Source: CAVVKW01 sp963749035 (GTDB lineage: Bacteria > Verrucomicrobiota > Verrucomicrobiia > Chthoniobacterales > JAATET01). From it: 64,000 nucleotides of DNA. The stretch's first letter is position 1, and every line of letters starts with the position of its first letter. The stretch covers positions 1,550,001 through 1,614,000 of the forward strand of contig CAVVKW010000004.1 in assembly GCA_963749035.1 (NCBI GenBank), read 5' to 3'. A program made the position numbers and the translations under genes. This document shows positions 44,393 through 53,030 of this stretch, one piece after another. A model generated the notes under the pieces. The model did not search any database. It was not told the origin of the DNA and saw only the letters and a list, made by a program, of their open reading frames with translations.

Positions 44393-45766
44393 TCAATCAA
44401 ATTTATACTTCTTGGAGAATTTACTCCGCTTGCGCACTTCGTCGAGGGTGTCGGGGGTTACCCCGAGCTCCGCGAAGGCCCCCTTCAGGATTTTTCTAGC
44501 TTCCGCACTCTCGGTCGTATCTTCGGATTCCAAGATTGGAGACGTCTCTTTCTTATCGTTCGGAACGTCGATCAGCCGACCGTCGTCGTAGAGCTTCCAG
44601 CGTTGTGTCCGTGCCCAGTAAGCCACCGGCTTGTCGCCGGGCTGGTTCGGCGTGTAAAAAACGAACGCCCAATCGCGCGACGGACCCTCCTCCCCTTTGA
44701 TCTCAGGAAGGAAACTGACGCCGTCGATCCCTTCCGGCACCGGGATACCAGCCGCCTCGGCGAGCGTGGGGTAGAAATCGGAGAGATCCACCAGGTCATC
44801 GCTGGACCGGCCAGCTTTTGCACCGTCAGGCCAGTAGGCGATCAGCGGAACGAGCGTCCCCCCGTCAGTCATCTTGCCCTTGGTTCCAATGACGACACCA
44901 CCCTTGAACTTCGCCGGGTGGTAGCCCGTGCCGTTATCGCCGACGAACAGAATCAGCGTGTTATCGAGCACGCCCTGCTCTCTCAGGTTGTCCACGATTC
45001 GACCCACGCATTTATCCATGTAGGCGACCATGTCGGGAAACCACTTGCTGTCGGTGTAAGCCTTCTCTTCCAAGCTCATGAAATCTTGGTCCTCGCTATC
45101 CGGCGTCGGCTGGAAAGGCTCGTGCGTCAGAAGCATGGGATAATAAACGAAGAACGGTTCGTCTTTGTTTGCGTTCACGAAGCCGTTGATGAAGTCGACG
45201 ATGATGTCTGGCCCGTAATTCGACCCGTCAGTTTGGTCCCAAGTCCGCCCCCCTTCCGTGATTCGGTCGATCACCTGCGAACGAGGATTCCAGAAGTAGT
45301 TCTGATTGATCACACGATCCTGACCGACGTTGTATTTCAGCCACGAATCGAAACCCATCGCGCCGGGATCTTCCGAGCCTAGCTGCCACTTTCCAGCCAT
45401 ACAGGTCCGGTAGCCAGCCCCGTCCAGCAAAGTGGCAAAGGTGCTTTTCAACTCCGAGTCCGGGAAATCTCCGAACGACTCGTAGTTCCGGAAGTTATAC
45501 TTACCCGTCATGATCTTGACCCGTGACGGAGTGCAGAGCGGCTGAGCGTAGCAGTGGTTGAAATAAACGCCCTCTTCAGCCATCCGATCGAGGTTGGGAG
45601 TTTTGTTTTCCTCGCTCCCGTATGGCGTGAACCACTCGACGCCGATGTCATCGGCGAGAATGACGATAAGATTTGGTTTTTCCGCTGCCTGGAGCGAAGC
45701 CACTTGCGCGCAGGCGAGTGAGGCGGTGATGCCAAGTATGGCAAGAATTCGTGGACGGATGTTCAT
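44393..45766 (-). CDS. Sulfatase S9, exported
   Basis: A protein of 457 residues. Signal peptide about 1-28 (ASLQAAE). NLIVILADDIGVEWFTPYG is the metal-binding start; CTPSRVKIMTGKYNFRNYE carries Cys78 of CxPxR; FVGDNGTGYHP is the distal loop. It is close to S3 and S10 (shared MTGKYN/LYG-x-RN, TCMAGKWQL). ATG 45766 is used; TTG 45781 in the same frame overlaps the previous gene. It begins 11 nt after the stop of GxGYxYP paralogue 3. Confidence 0.93.
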   Translation of the reverse strand: MNIRPRILAILGITASLACAQVASLQAAEKPNLIVILADDIGVEWFTPYGSEENKTPNLDRMAEEGVYFNHCYAQPLCTPSRVKIMTGKYNFRNYESFGDFPDSELKSTFATLLDGAGYRTCMAGKWQLGSEDPGAMGFDSWLKYNVGQDRVINQNYFWNPRSQVIDRITEGGRTWDQTDGSNYGPDIIVDFINGFVNANKDEPFFVYYPMLLTHEPFQPTPDSEDQDFMSLEEKAYTDSKWFPDMVAYMDKCVGRIVDNLREQGVLDNTLILFVGDNGTGYHPAKFKGGVVIGTKGKMTDGGTLVPLIAYWPDGAKAGRSSDDLVDLSDFYPTLAEAAGIPVPEGIDGVSFLPEIKGEEGPSRDWAFVFYTPNQPGDKPVAYWARTQRWKLYDDGRLIDVPNDKKETSPILESEDTTESAEARKILKGAFAELGVTPDTLDEVRKRSKFSKKYKFD

Positions 45767-45777
45767 AAAAGTAGGAA

Positions 45778-47655
45778 TCAAAGTTCGGTAACGCCCTTCT
45801 CCTGCATGAAGGATTTTACAGTCGCTGCGAGATCACGTGGGAGGACGAAATTCAGGTTGCCGACATCCTGGAGTTCGGGATCGTCAAGGAGAGTCTGCTG
45901 ATAGTCCTTGATCATCGTCCAGGCCCGCACGCCAAATTCGCAGGGGCTCTTAAAGATCAGAAACAGGGGCTCCCCGGGCTTCTTCTCGAGAATACTCTTG
46001 CGAAATGCTCCGACGAAATCTTCAGGCACCCATCGCCCCCACCCGATTTGCGAGCTATACAACGTATCGTCCACCAGCTGCCACTTCATCACCGACTCGT
46101 CCCCTTTCCCGCCTTGATACCCGCGAATGCAGAGTAGGGGGTTCAATCCCTTCATGAGCTCATGCCACTGATCTCCCTCCGGCCCCGGAACGTCTCCGAA
46201 GAAATTATAGACTTGGAACTGCTCGTTACCGGCTCGGTGAGCGTATTCGTAGTCGCGTTTGTAACCCTGCGCAGCTTCGGCGGGACCCGGTATTCCACCG
46301 TCGTGCGGACTCGGGATGAGGTCAATATTCTCCGGACTCAGCTCGGTCAGCCAACGGATCAGAAGAGGATTGAGGTCGATGAAAAACGGGTTGTAGCGAA
46401 CACCCATCTTCACCTCGCCACGGGCTGGGTCGGCGGCGAGCCCCTTGATGGTCATCAGCGCAATGTCGTTGGCGTCTCCGTCGATCGTATTCCAAGCGAT
46501 GTAGATCCCGTCGGGGTCAACGTCCAAGACCTCTGGCTCCGGTGCCGGCAGGAACCAATCCGGCCCGGGCTCGAACGCAGACAGCGCGGAAAGATTCGGC
46601 ACCGGACCTTCCTGAATCTGGAAACCGTTTGCTTGCATGTGCGGAATCAACCGGGATCCCTCGATTTCCCCAAACGCCAGCGTCCCCGGCGGGTATTTCG
46701 GGAAGACGGTCTCCTCAAGAAAACGGGCGGGTTCCGGGACTTCGGGAAGATCCGCGCTCCCTCGCGGAAGCATGTAGCCAACAACGAAGGTGTAAGTCGC
46801 GTACCAATAGTCCCACATGTGCGGAGGGTTCTGGCAGTTCTCGTTCACGACGCCAATCAGCTGCTGATTGCGACGCGGGTCGTCGAAGTAATTTTCGAAC
46901 GACCATTCGAGTGCTTCGGCGGCAGTCCCGAAGTTCGGTAGAAAATTCCGCTCAAAGTAGTAGGCCTCACGCTTCCCGATCGTCAGATTGGTGAGACCAG
47001 CGATTGGAATCAGGTCGTTGAAGATGGCGGTATTCAGTGCGGCAGCGCGCTTCGCGAAAAACAATTCCGCCTCTTCGAAAAGCTCCGTGTCGGTCGTCTC
47101 GGACGCACCATCCAACTTCCACCCCATCTTCGCGATACTGGGCATTTCGACTGTTCCTCTAACGAGATGACCGTAATTCTCCAGCAACCACGAAAGGGCC
47201 GGGAGCGTCATTCGGCGGTCAAGTTCAGCCTGCTCCACTGGCACCTCGCGCTCCATCTCCTCGATTAAAATATCATCCGGCGAGCCCCCCGGACCACCGT
47301 CCGCCATGTTCCAGAAAAGGCGGACCGGCATATCCTTCAGAAAAACCTTCGTCGTGCTGTCCTGCCGGTTGATGAGCCCCTGAAAGCAGGCCAACGCAAC
47401 GGCAACGTCGTGCCGGTCGGTGTAGAGTCCCCACCGAGGCAGATCGAGGTCCTGAGCAACGTCGACGACGATAATCTTCTCCACCGGGCCCGATTTAGGA
47501 GACACCGTCTGATCCTCCTCGGCGCTTTGCAACGCAGACGGTGATAAAAGTAGCAAGGTTGCAATCACCAACGTCGTGACGCCCGCGAACGCGGGCGAAG
47601 CCCTTCGAATTCGATCTGCTTTGAAACTGGAATAGCCCGGTCTCCGCGCGGTCAT
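45778..47655 (-). CDS. GxGYxYP-type secreted protein (paralogue 3)
   Basis: A protein of 625 residues with a hydrophobic signal at about 24-45. KIIVVDVAQ, ALACFQGLINRQ and KVFLKDMPVRLFWN give the N-terminal domain; GDANDIALMTIKGL and PFFIDLNPLLIRWLTEL match the shared core of paralogues 1 and 2. It is as long as paralogue 1 and lacks HEAT repeats. A putative secreted glycosidase by family description only. The start is ATG 47655, since TTG 47697 gives a longer but unusual N-terminus. Sulfatase S9 follows after 11 nt. Confidence 0.72.
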   Translation of the reverse strand: MTARRPGYSSFKADRIRRASPAFAGVTTLVIATLLLLSPSALQSAEEDQTVSPKSGPVEKIIVVDVAQDLDLPRWGLYTDRHDVAVALACFQGLINRQDSTTKVFLKDMPVRLFWNMADGGPGGSPDDILIEEMEREVPVEQAELDRRMTLPALSWLLENYGHLVRGTVEMPSIAKMGWKLDGASETTDTELFEEAELFFAKRAAALNTAIFNDLIPIAGLTNLTIGKREAYYFERNFLPNFGTAAEALEWSFENYFDDPRRNQQLIGVVNENCQNPPHMWDYWYATYTFVVGYMLPRGSADLPEVPEPARFLEETVFPKYPPGTLAFGEIEGSRLIPHMQANGFQIQEGPVPNLSALSAFEPGPDWFLPAPEPEVLDVDPDGIYIAWNTIDGDANDIALMTIKGLAADPARGEVKMGVRYNPFFIDLNPLLIRWLTELSPENIDLIPSPHDGGIPGPAEAAQGYKRDYEYAHRAGNEQFQVYNFFGDVPGPEGDQWHELMKGLNPLLCIRGYQGGKGDESVMKWQLVDDTLYSSQIGWGRWVPEDFVGAFRKSILEKKPGEPLFLIFKSPCEFGVRAWTMIKDYQQTLLDDPELQDVGNLNFVLPRDLAATVKSFMQEKGVTEL

Positions 47656-47712
47656 CCACGTGGACAAAAATCGAGGGACTGGACGGAGGAACGACAAAAT
47701 ACAGCTGACCTT

Positions 47713-48387
47713 TTACGGCCGGTAACCTCGAACACTCCCGAGAAGGGGCTCGATCTGAACGGTGTAATAGTTGGACGGAGGCGTCCCGTCACTCACGGGA
47801 TGAATACCGTCGTGAACGGTCACAAACCACTTCCCGCTCTCACCTCCGCTCTCATCGAGGTCGGTCGACCCATCTGGAAGAAACGTCACGGCAATCCATT
47901 CGTAGTCCCGTCCATTCTCGCCCGCTTTCGAGACTCGCAGTCCAGCGGAACCCTGCTTGGTCGTGAGCTCAGTGATCAACGGCGAGAGTGCCGAAGACTC
48001 GTTGATGACAGCTCCTGAAGGAAGCGACTGGACCTTTCCGGCCGCCTTCGCAGTCCCATCTTCCTCGATCCTCACGATCTGCAACCCGCGATACTGGGCG
48101 TCGTCACCGAGAGCCAACGAATCGTTGTATTTGTAGAGGCGAACCTCGACTTTCCGGTTCTGCGAAAGAGCGAGCTGACGGGCCCGCAACATCGCCTGCT
48201 CGATCACCGCCCCGGCTCGTGTCGTGTCATTCGCACGGAGAATATTTGTCGCCGCCGGGATCGCGAAGCCCGCGAGAATTCCCAGCACCGCGATGACAAC
48301 CAGGAGCTCGGTCAGCGAAAACGCCCGGCGTAAACGGGTGGTCAGGAGCCGGAAAACTCCTTGATCTAAAGAAACCTGGGGTGACAT
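47713..48387 (-). CDS. Type II/IV pseudopilin, Verru_Chthon cassette D-like
   Basis: A protein of 224 residues. The prepilin site RRA-FSLTELLVVIAVLGILA (cleavage before Phe23, Glu27 as the fifth residue) is clear. The body ARQLALSQNRKVEVRLYKYND and PSGAVINESSALSPLI is reminiscent of the Verru_Chthon cassette protein D family found in Verrucomicrobia; that match is from memory. Such pseudopilins form short fibres in secretion systems. Proteins A-C of that cassette are not next to it. The start is ATG 48387; a GTG at 48483 would add 32 residues before the prepilin leader. It lies 57 nt upstream of GxGYxYP paralogue 3 on the same strand. Confidence 0.75.
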   Translation of the reverse strand: MSPQVSLDQGVFRLLTTRLRRAFSLTELLVVIAVLGILAGFAIPAATNILRANDTTRAGAVIEQAMLRARQLALSQNRKVEVRLYKYNDSLALGDDAQYRGLQIVRIEEDGTAKAAGKVQSLPSGAVINESSALSPLITELTTKQGSAGLRVSKAGENGRDYEWIAVTFLPDGSTDLDESGGESGKWFVTVHDGIHPVSDGTPPSNYYTVQIEPLLGSVRGYRP

Positions 48388-48785
48388 GAATGGCGGGGGA
48401 ATGACGGGGCGGTCTTTCGCGGGAGCGATCAACCTACTAGATCTACTTATCACCCGCTCAAGAAAGACGCAAACTTTTTTCACCCACGCTCAGGCGGCCG
48501 CCGCGAGACGCACAGCACGGCTCACGCAACTTATCGGTTGCGAATTCCGATATCGGCCATTGTCCTGCCAATTTGGCAAAACACAGCCAACATCCTGTCG
48601 CCGAGCACAATATATTCCACAATTGTGACATTTCTGTTTGACTCATCCATTCGGGCACGAATAACGTCACATTTTCGACAAAGCCGAGCCGCCCTCCCTG
48701 AGGACTAACTCAATGAACTGTGGTAGTAGGCTTTCCGTCCGGTGAATCAGAATCAAAACCCTCCAGAAACGACCCAGAATCCACT
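48388..48785. promoter_or_regulatory. Divergent intergenic region, pseudopilin / PEP-CTERM
   Basis: 398 bases with no gene. A perfect palindrome TGCCAATTTGGCA at 48566-48578 and an AT-rich patch around 48600-48640 (AATATATTCC) suggest regulatory sites. TTGACT at about 48638-48643 could be a -35 box for the plus-strand gene, but no convincing -10 follows at standard spacing. Confidence 0.35.
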
Positions 48786-49745
48786 ATGAAGATCAATACC
48801 CTTTTAACCGTTCTCGCGACAGTTGCGATAACGGCACCCCTGTCGTCGCACGCCCAAACTATCAATTGGACCGGTCTTGGGACTGATCCGACGGATTGGA
48901 ACGAAGCTGCCAACTGGGACGGAGACCCGTCTGGCAACCCACGAATTCAGTTCAATACAGGTGATGTCGCGACCGGTGACACCGATTTCAGCACGACTAA
49001 CCTCTTCGATATCTTCAATGGTGCCGAAGTGACTTGGGCTGAGAACTCGCTCACAATCGGGACTACCACTCTTGCAAATGGCGGTGGCACGCTCAACGTT
49101 ACCGGCGGTAGCGTCGAAGCGACGGTATCCACAAAGATTGGTCAGGCGAGCAACGTCACTTCTAACTTCAATGTTACGGGCGGGAGTTATAGCCAGACCA
49201 CAGACGGCACAATGACCTTTGGTGCGGCTCCCAACTCGATCTCGAACATCGTGGTTTCCGGCACCGGATCCCTTGATACCGATCGCACCTGGGTTATTGG
49301 TAACTCGAATAATTCGACGATCAACATGGACGTGATCGGCGAAGATTTCAGCATCACCCAGACGAAAAATCAAGACTTCAGAACGGGTGGCAAGAGCAAC
49401 TCATTCTTTAACTTGAATCTCGAGCTTGGCCAGACTGGCTTCGGTCTGTTCTCAATTGGAGACTGGGATAAGAAAGCTGGTATCACGAACAATCTCACGG
49501 TTGATGCGACCAGTTTCCTTGGTGCTGTCGGTCCCGGGGTTCTCTTGATCGACGGGGGCAGTAATGGCCTTGATACCTATTTCGATAGCACGACCATCGT
49601 GGGAGGAGCCTATGTGACCGAGATCCGGTCAAGTCCAGATGGACAAGACCTTTATCTTGTTGCAGTTCCCGAGCCAGGTGCCTTCGTCTTGATGGGACTC
49701 TCTACTGCCGCACTCGTCATGCTGCGCCGCCGCAGTCAGAAGTAA
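48786..49745 (+). CDS. PEP-CTERM surface protein 1
   Basis: A protein of 319 residues. Signal peptide about 1-24 (SHAQ), then INWTGLGTDPTDWNEAANWD, the usual start of verrucomicrobial PEP-CTERM/autotransporter-repeat proteins. A Ser/Thr/Asn/Gly-rich beta-helix-like body follows. The C-terminus is VPEPGAF, a hydrophobic helix and RRRSQK: the sorting signal cleaved by an exosortase. It would be exported and attached to the cell surface or matrix. It has its own terminator and no operon partners. No catalytic features. Confidence 0.9.
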   Translation: MKINTLLTVLATVAITAPLSSHAQTINWTGLGTDPTDWNEAANWDGDPSGNPRIQFNTGDVATGDTDFSTTNLFDIFNGAEVTWAENSLTIGTTTLANGGGTLNVTGGSVEATVSTKIGQASNVTSNFNVTGGSYSQTTDGTMTFGAAPNSISNIVVSGTGSLDTDRTWVIGNSNNSTINMDVIGEDFSITQTKNQDFRTGGKSNSFFNLNLELGQTGFGLFSIGDWDKKAGITNNLTVDATSFLGAVGPGVLLIDGGSNGLDTYFDSTTIVGGAYVTEIRSSPDGQDLYLVAVPEPGAFVLMGLSTAALVMLRRRSQK

Positions 49746-49780
49746 GTCGACCAATCTTACGCTGGAACACAGCGTCGAGC

Positions 49781-49810
49781 GGGCCGTAGAGATTTCTCTA
49801 CGGTCCGTTT
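49781..49810 (+). terminator. Rho-independent terminator after PEP-CTERM protein 1
   Basis: A 12-bp stem GGGCCGTAGAGA/TCTCTACGGTCC with a TT loop (one G-T pair), followed by GTTTCTGTTTT. It begins 36 nt after the stop codon. Confidence 0.85.
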
Positions 49811-50295
49811 CTGTTTTGGGTTTGGACTTCACGTGCTTCTTGCCGATACGCGCGACTGCGGGCGGGCGCTGACCGTCACGCTGGGTGGTTGGATCAATCG
49901 TCAGAGGGGAGTTGTTCCGAAGCAGTGGCGGAATCGAGGAGTCAGGTAGCGGTCGCATGCGAGGGCGGAACGGTTGCTATCAGAATCCAGCGATCTGTAT
50001 ATCGCGTTTCCCCGAAGATTCGTGAGCTCACGTTTGCGCTCTGTTTGATTAAGGTCGCGAGTGGTAAAACGCGTGACGAGTGGGGGTCCGACGCGTCGAC
50101 CGACATTGGCAGAAACAGCGGGAGCAAGGTCATTGCCGAGGCAGCAAGATTGGTGGGTTTCTACGCTCCCGACTCAAAGGACACGAAGACGCAGTTGCTG
50201 CGTGGATCGAAGACGGGGTTGAGCAACGCGTTTTCCGTAGAAAAGAAGATGGGTGATTTGAAAAGCGAGGGGTTTGGGGTTTCGGATTTAGTTTG
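49811..50295. other. Gene-free stretch before the IS256 remnant
   Basis: About 485 bases. A plus-strand frame (49889-50299) is open but its product resembles nothing and its composition is unlike neighbouring genes. I see no terminal inverted repeat of the IS256 relic here. Confidence 0.45.
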
Positions 50296-51467
50296 TTAGG
50301 GGAGTTCTGGGTCGAGGTAGGCTTTGGAGGACTCCCAATCTTCGGACATCTTCATGAGGATGGCCGAGACCAGACGCAGGCAACTGGCCTCGTTGGGAAA
50401 AATGGCGGCAACGCGAGTTCGGCTTCGGATGGCTTTGTTGAGAGCCTCGCAGAGGATGGAAGTTCGCAGGCGTTTACGCACGGGCTCTGGGAAGGCGAAG
50501 ACGGTAAAGCCTTCGGGGAGGTTGGATTCCATCTAGGCGCAGAGCTTGGGAGCGGCGGAAGCGTGTTCGGCGACGATGGCAGCGAGTTGATCACGAGCTG
50601 GGCTCTACGACTGGCTGGAGAAGATTGATCGGGTGTCGGCGGCTACGGCTTCTTTGAGGTCCTGCCGCGGAACGTAAGCCTGAGCGTTCTGCGGGAGATG
50701 GAACTGGCACCGGTCCCACGGAATAGCGGAAAGACGGCAGCCAGAGCGGCTTCGAGGCCCTCGTGAACGTCACTGCTGATCGATCCCGTCGGAGCGAGTC
50801 CGCGGACCTTGAGGTCGGAGAGGAAGTCGCGCCAGGGGACCTCAGCTTCTAAAAGGGAGACAGAGACGCCGAGGATGGTGCGCTTGCCGTCGCCCGAGCG
50901 GATGCCAATCGCGCTCGACACCGCGCGGGAGCACACGATCTCGGCGACTCGAACTTTTTCATATCGGGCGTCGATGATGAGATGAGCGACGGGAGGGATT
51001 GGTCGGCTGCGCCAGGTCTGGAGCATCTCGTCGAGTTGAGTGGCGGCTCGGCTGACGGGCGTGGAGGTGAATCGTTAGCCACCCAGCTTCTCGACGACGG
51101 CGGCAACTACCACGCGAGGATAGGCCCTGGAGATACATTTCGGCCACAGCGATACTGAGCGCTTCCGTGCTGCGCTGGCCGCACCCCAGTGCGCTGGGGA
51201 CAAACGGCGTCTCGGTGCCGCGGTTTTTGGGGACACGCAGTTCGAGTTCGCCCAGACGGGTGTCAAGGTGCCGGTCTTAGAAACCGTTGGCGTATCCATT
51301 GCGGGCCGGATCTCGCTGGTGGGCCGCTACGCCCAGGTGGCGTTCGCGTTCAAGCAACATCGCTGTGTCGATCAGCGAAGACACGGCCTTCGGAGGCCTG
51401 GGAGTCCCTCTTCGAGGGCTGGATTGAAGATGTCGGCGCTCAGGTTAAGATCCCTGTGTCCGGTCAT
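50296..51467 (-). pseudogene. Degenerate IS256-family (mutator-type) transposase
   Basis: About 1170 bases correspond to a full-length IS256 transposase (around 390 codons) but split over several frames. In order on the minus strand: ADIFNPALEEGLPGL (from ATG 51467), then after a frame change MLLERERHLGV and NGYANGF, a stop, LDTRLGELELRVPKNRG, ALSIAVAEMYLQGLSSR, a stop, then LIIDARYEKVRVAE and LGVSVSLLEAEVPWRDFL (from 51026), and LPEGFTVFAFPEPVRKRLRT to PNEASCLRLVSAILMKMSED (50532-50296). The DDE domain is disrupted, so it cannot move by itself. It separates the two PEP-CTERM genes. Confidence 0.85.
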
Positions 51468-51524
51468 GGGTGTGGTTGATTGAGTTCCCGATAAACCCAA
51501 ATCAAACCACCCTTGACCGGGCAC
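51456..51524. repeat. Imperfect inverted repeat at the 5' end of the IS256 remnant
   Basis: The left arm (51456-51481, GTGTCCGGTCATGGGTG...) and the right arm (51500-51524, AATCAAACCACCC...GGGCAC) are imperfect inverted copies, about 25 nt each around an 18-nt centre. The left arm contains the relic's start codon, so it is not a simple terminal repeat; it may record a second, inverted end copy. Confidence 0.5.
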
Positions 51525-51857
51525 CACGACACCGTTAGGCGCGCCGCAGACCGGGGCTTCCCGCCCGCCGCTACGCTCCGTGCGGCTGTCGAGCAGACTC
51601 ACTTTTACAGACGAAACGTTGCTGGACCGTCCGAGAATCCCGGATCTGACCGAGAACACCCCAAAAACTTGTCGTTGAGCATAATAAACCGCAGAAAAAC
51701 TTTCTTTCTGGTTGACCCCGTCACGAACGCCGAGTAATTTCCGACGATCTGATACGAATGCCTTTACCCAACCAGACCTCTGAATTGAGCCAACTGGTTG
51801 ATCGCGTTCATTCGGTAAACTCAAAAAAAACCTTCAAAAAAAATCCCCAAATCCCTC
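51525..51857. other. Upstream region of PEP-CTERM protein 2
   Basis: 333 bases without a gene. The last 40 bases are A-rich with two A8-A9 runs before the ATG, and no Shine-Dalgarno. A compact palindromic GC patch (CCGCCGCTACGCTCCGTGCGGC) lies near 51568-51590. No clear promoter boxes. Confidence 0.35.
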
Positions 51858-52766
51858 ATGAAAAGTAAAACCCTGTTATCTCTCTTCTGCACCGCTGCTT
51901 TCGCGGGTGGAGCAATCACGTCGAATGCTCAAACTGCATACACATGGGACGGAGGCGACGACGGTGTCCGGCTCAACCGAGGAGGAAACTACAACCCAAA
52001 TGCCGGCAATAACTCAATCGTGGTTGCCGCCGGGGATACGTTTACGGTGCAAGCAGGTGTGAACCAGCTGGGCCTCTTGACGGGAAGCACGGGAAATGCG
52101 GGATTCCAGTTCTTCTTAAACGATCCCGGCTCCTTCATTACCTCCTCATCCGCTAACGGAAATAACGTTGGAACCAACTTCACTATCTTCGCGAGTGGAG
52201 TCCCGCTTAATACGTCGTTCACCATCAACGCAGGTGGTTTTTCAACAGGTAGCGGATTCCTCCGCATGGACGGCGGCGGATCATTCACCTTCAACGGAGG
52301 TGCATTGAACGTCGGAAATCAACTTTCGGCTTCTAACGGCGGAGCGTTTTCGTTCACCGGAGGAACTGCGACGGTTAATAGCTTGGTGGGCTCACTCTCA
52401 CCGGCCTCCACATTTTCCATCAGCGGAGGTAACTTCGGTGCTACCTCGCTGGCATTGGGTAATGGCAACAGAATCGACGTAAGCGGTGGTGCCATCAGCT
52501 TGAATACTGTTACCCAGTGGGGTGGAATCATCGATGTCTCGGGACTCGGTGCTTCTTTGACGACTGGCGGTTACACTCTAGCCGAATACCAAGCCCGGTA
52601 TGCTTCCGGCAACCTTCTCTATAATGGTTCCAACGCAGATCCATTCGGCAAAAACTTCGAAGTTGTCGGGTCAACCCTTACAGCAGTCCCAGAGCCTGGT
52701 GCATTCGCCCTCATGGGTCTCGGCACAGCGGCTTTGGTGATGCTCCGCCGACGGAATCGTCGGTAA
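51858..52766 (+). CDS. PEP-CTERM surface protein 2
   Basis: A protein of 302 residues with signal peptide (about 1-24, SNAQ), YTWDGGDDGVRLNRGGNYNP start and a body of short Gly/Ser/Asn-rich beta repeats (FTFNGGALNVGN, FSFTGGTATVNS, FSISGGNFGATS), probably a beta-helix. The C-terminal tail VPEPGAF plus hydrophobic helix and RRRNRR is nearly identical to protein 1, although the bodies differ, so the tails are shared or recently exchanged. A surface or matrix protein processed by exosortase; no enzyme features. Strong terminator at 52792. Confidence 0.9.
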   Translation: MKSKTLLSLFCTAAFAGGAITSNAQTAYTWDGGDDGVRLNRGGNYNPNAGNNSIVVAAGDTFTVQAGVNQLGLLTGSTGNAGFQFFLNDPGSFITSSSANGNNVGTNFTIFASGVPLNTSFTINAGGFSTGSGFLRMDGGGSFTFNGGALNVGNQLSASNGGAFSFTGGTATVNSLVGSLSPASTFSISGGNFGATSLALGNGNRIDVSGGAISLNTVTQWGGIIDVSGLGASLTTGGYTLAEYQARYASGNLLYNGSNADPFGKNFEVVGSTLTAVPEPGAFALMGLGTAALVMLRRRNRR

Positions 52767-52791
52767 TCACCCGAAGATAAAAATCACTCAA

Positions 52792-52828
52792 ACGGGCCGC
52801 AGAGTAAATTCTGCGGCCCGTTTTTTTT
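52792..52828 (+). terminator. Strong rho-independent terminator after PEP-CTERM protein 2
   Basis: A perfect 12-bp stem ACGGGCCGCAGA/TCTGCGGCCCGT with loop GTAAAT and an uninterrupted T8 tract, 26 nt after the stop. Confidence 0.95.
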
Positions 52829-53030
52829 GCTTCGGGATCTTGACGATTTACCGTCATAAAGGAGCTCCTTGTCAGGAAAGTCCCACCGAGTTGTCCAATG
52901 CCGAGAATGCCTTCTCACCCCATGCCTAAATTGAGTCTTGCTACGTGTCCGGCATTTTCAAGTCAGGTATTTGCCAGCCAGGTAAGCACCGCACCAACTT
53001 CCCCCCTCCCCCTGTACTCGTCGGTTTTGA

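Noticed and set aside
49889..50299. Plus-strand 136-codon frame before the IS256 relic
   Set aside because: It ends in the relic's antisense region, has no homology I recognise, and its composition is unlike nearby genes.
50200..51560. Terminal inverted repeats and target duplication of the IS256 relic
   Set aside because: I compared both flanks and found only weak, short matches, not enough to set element ends.
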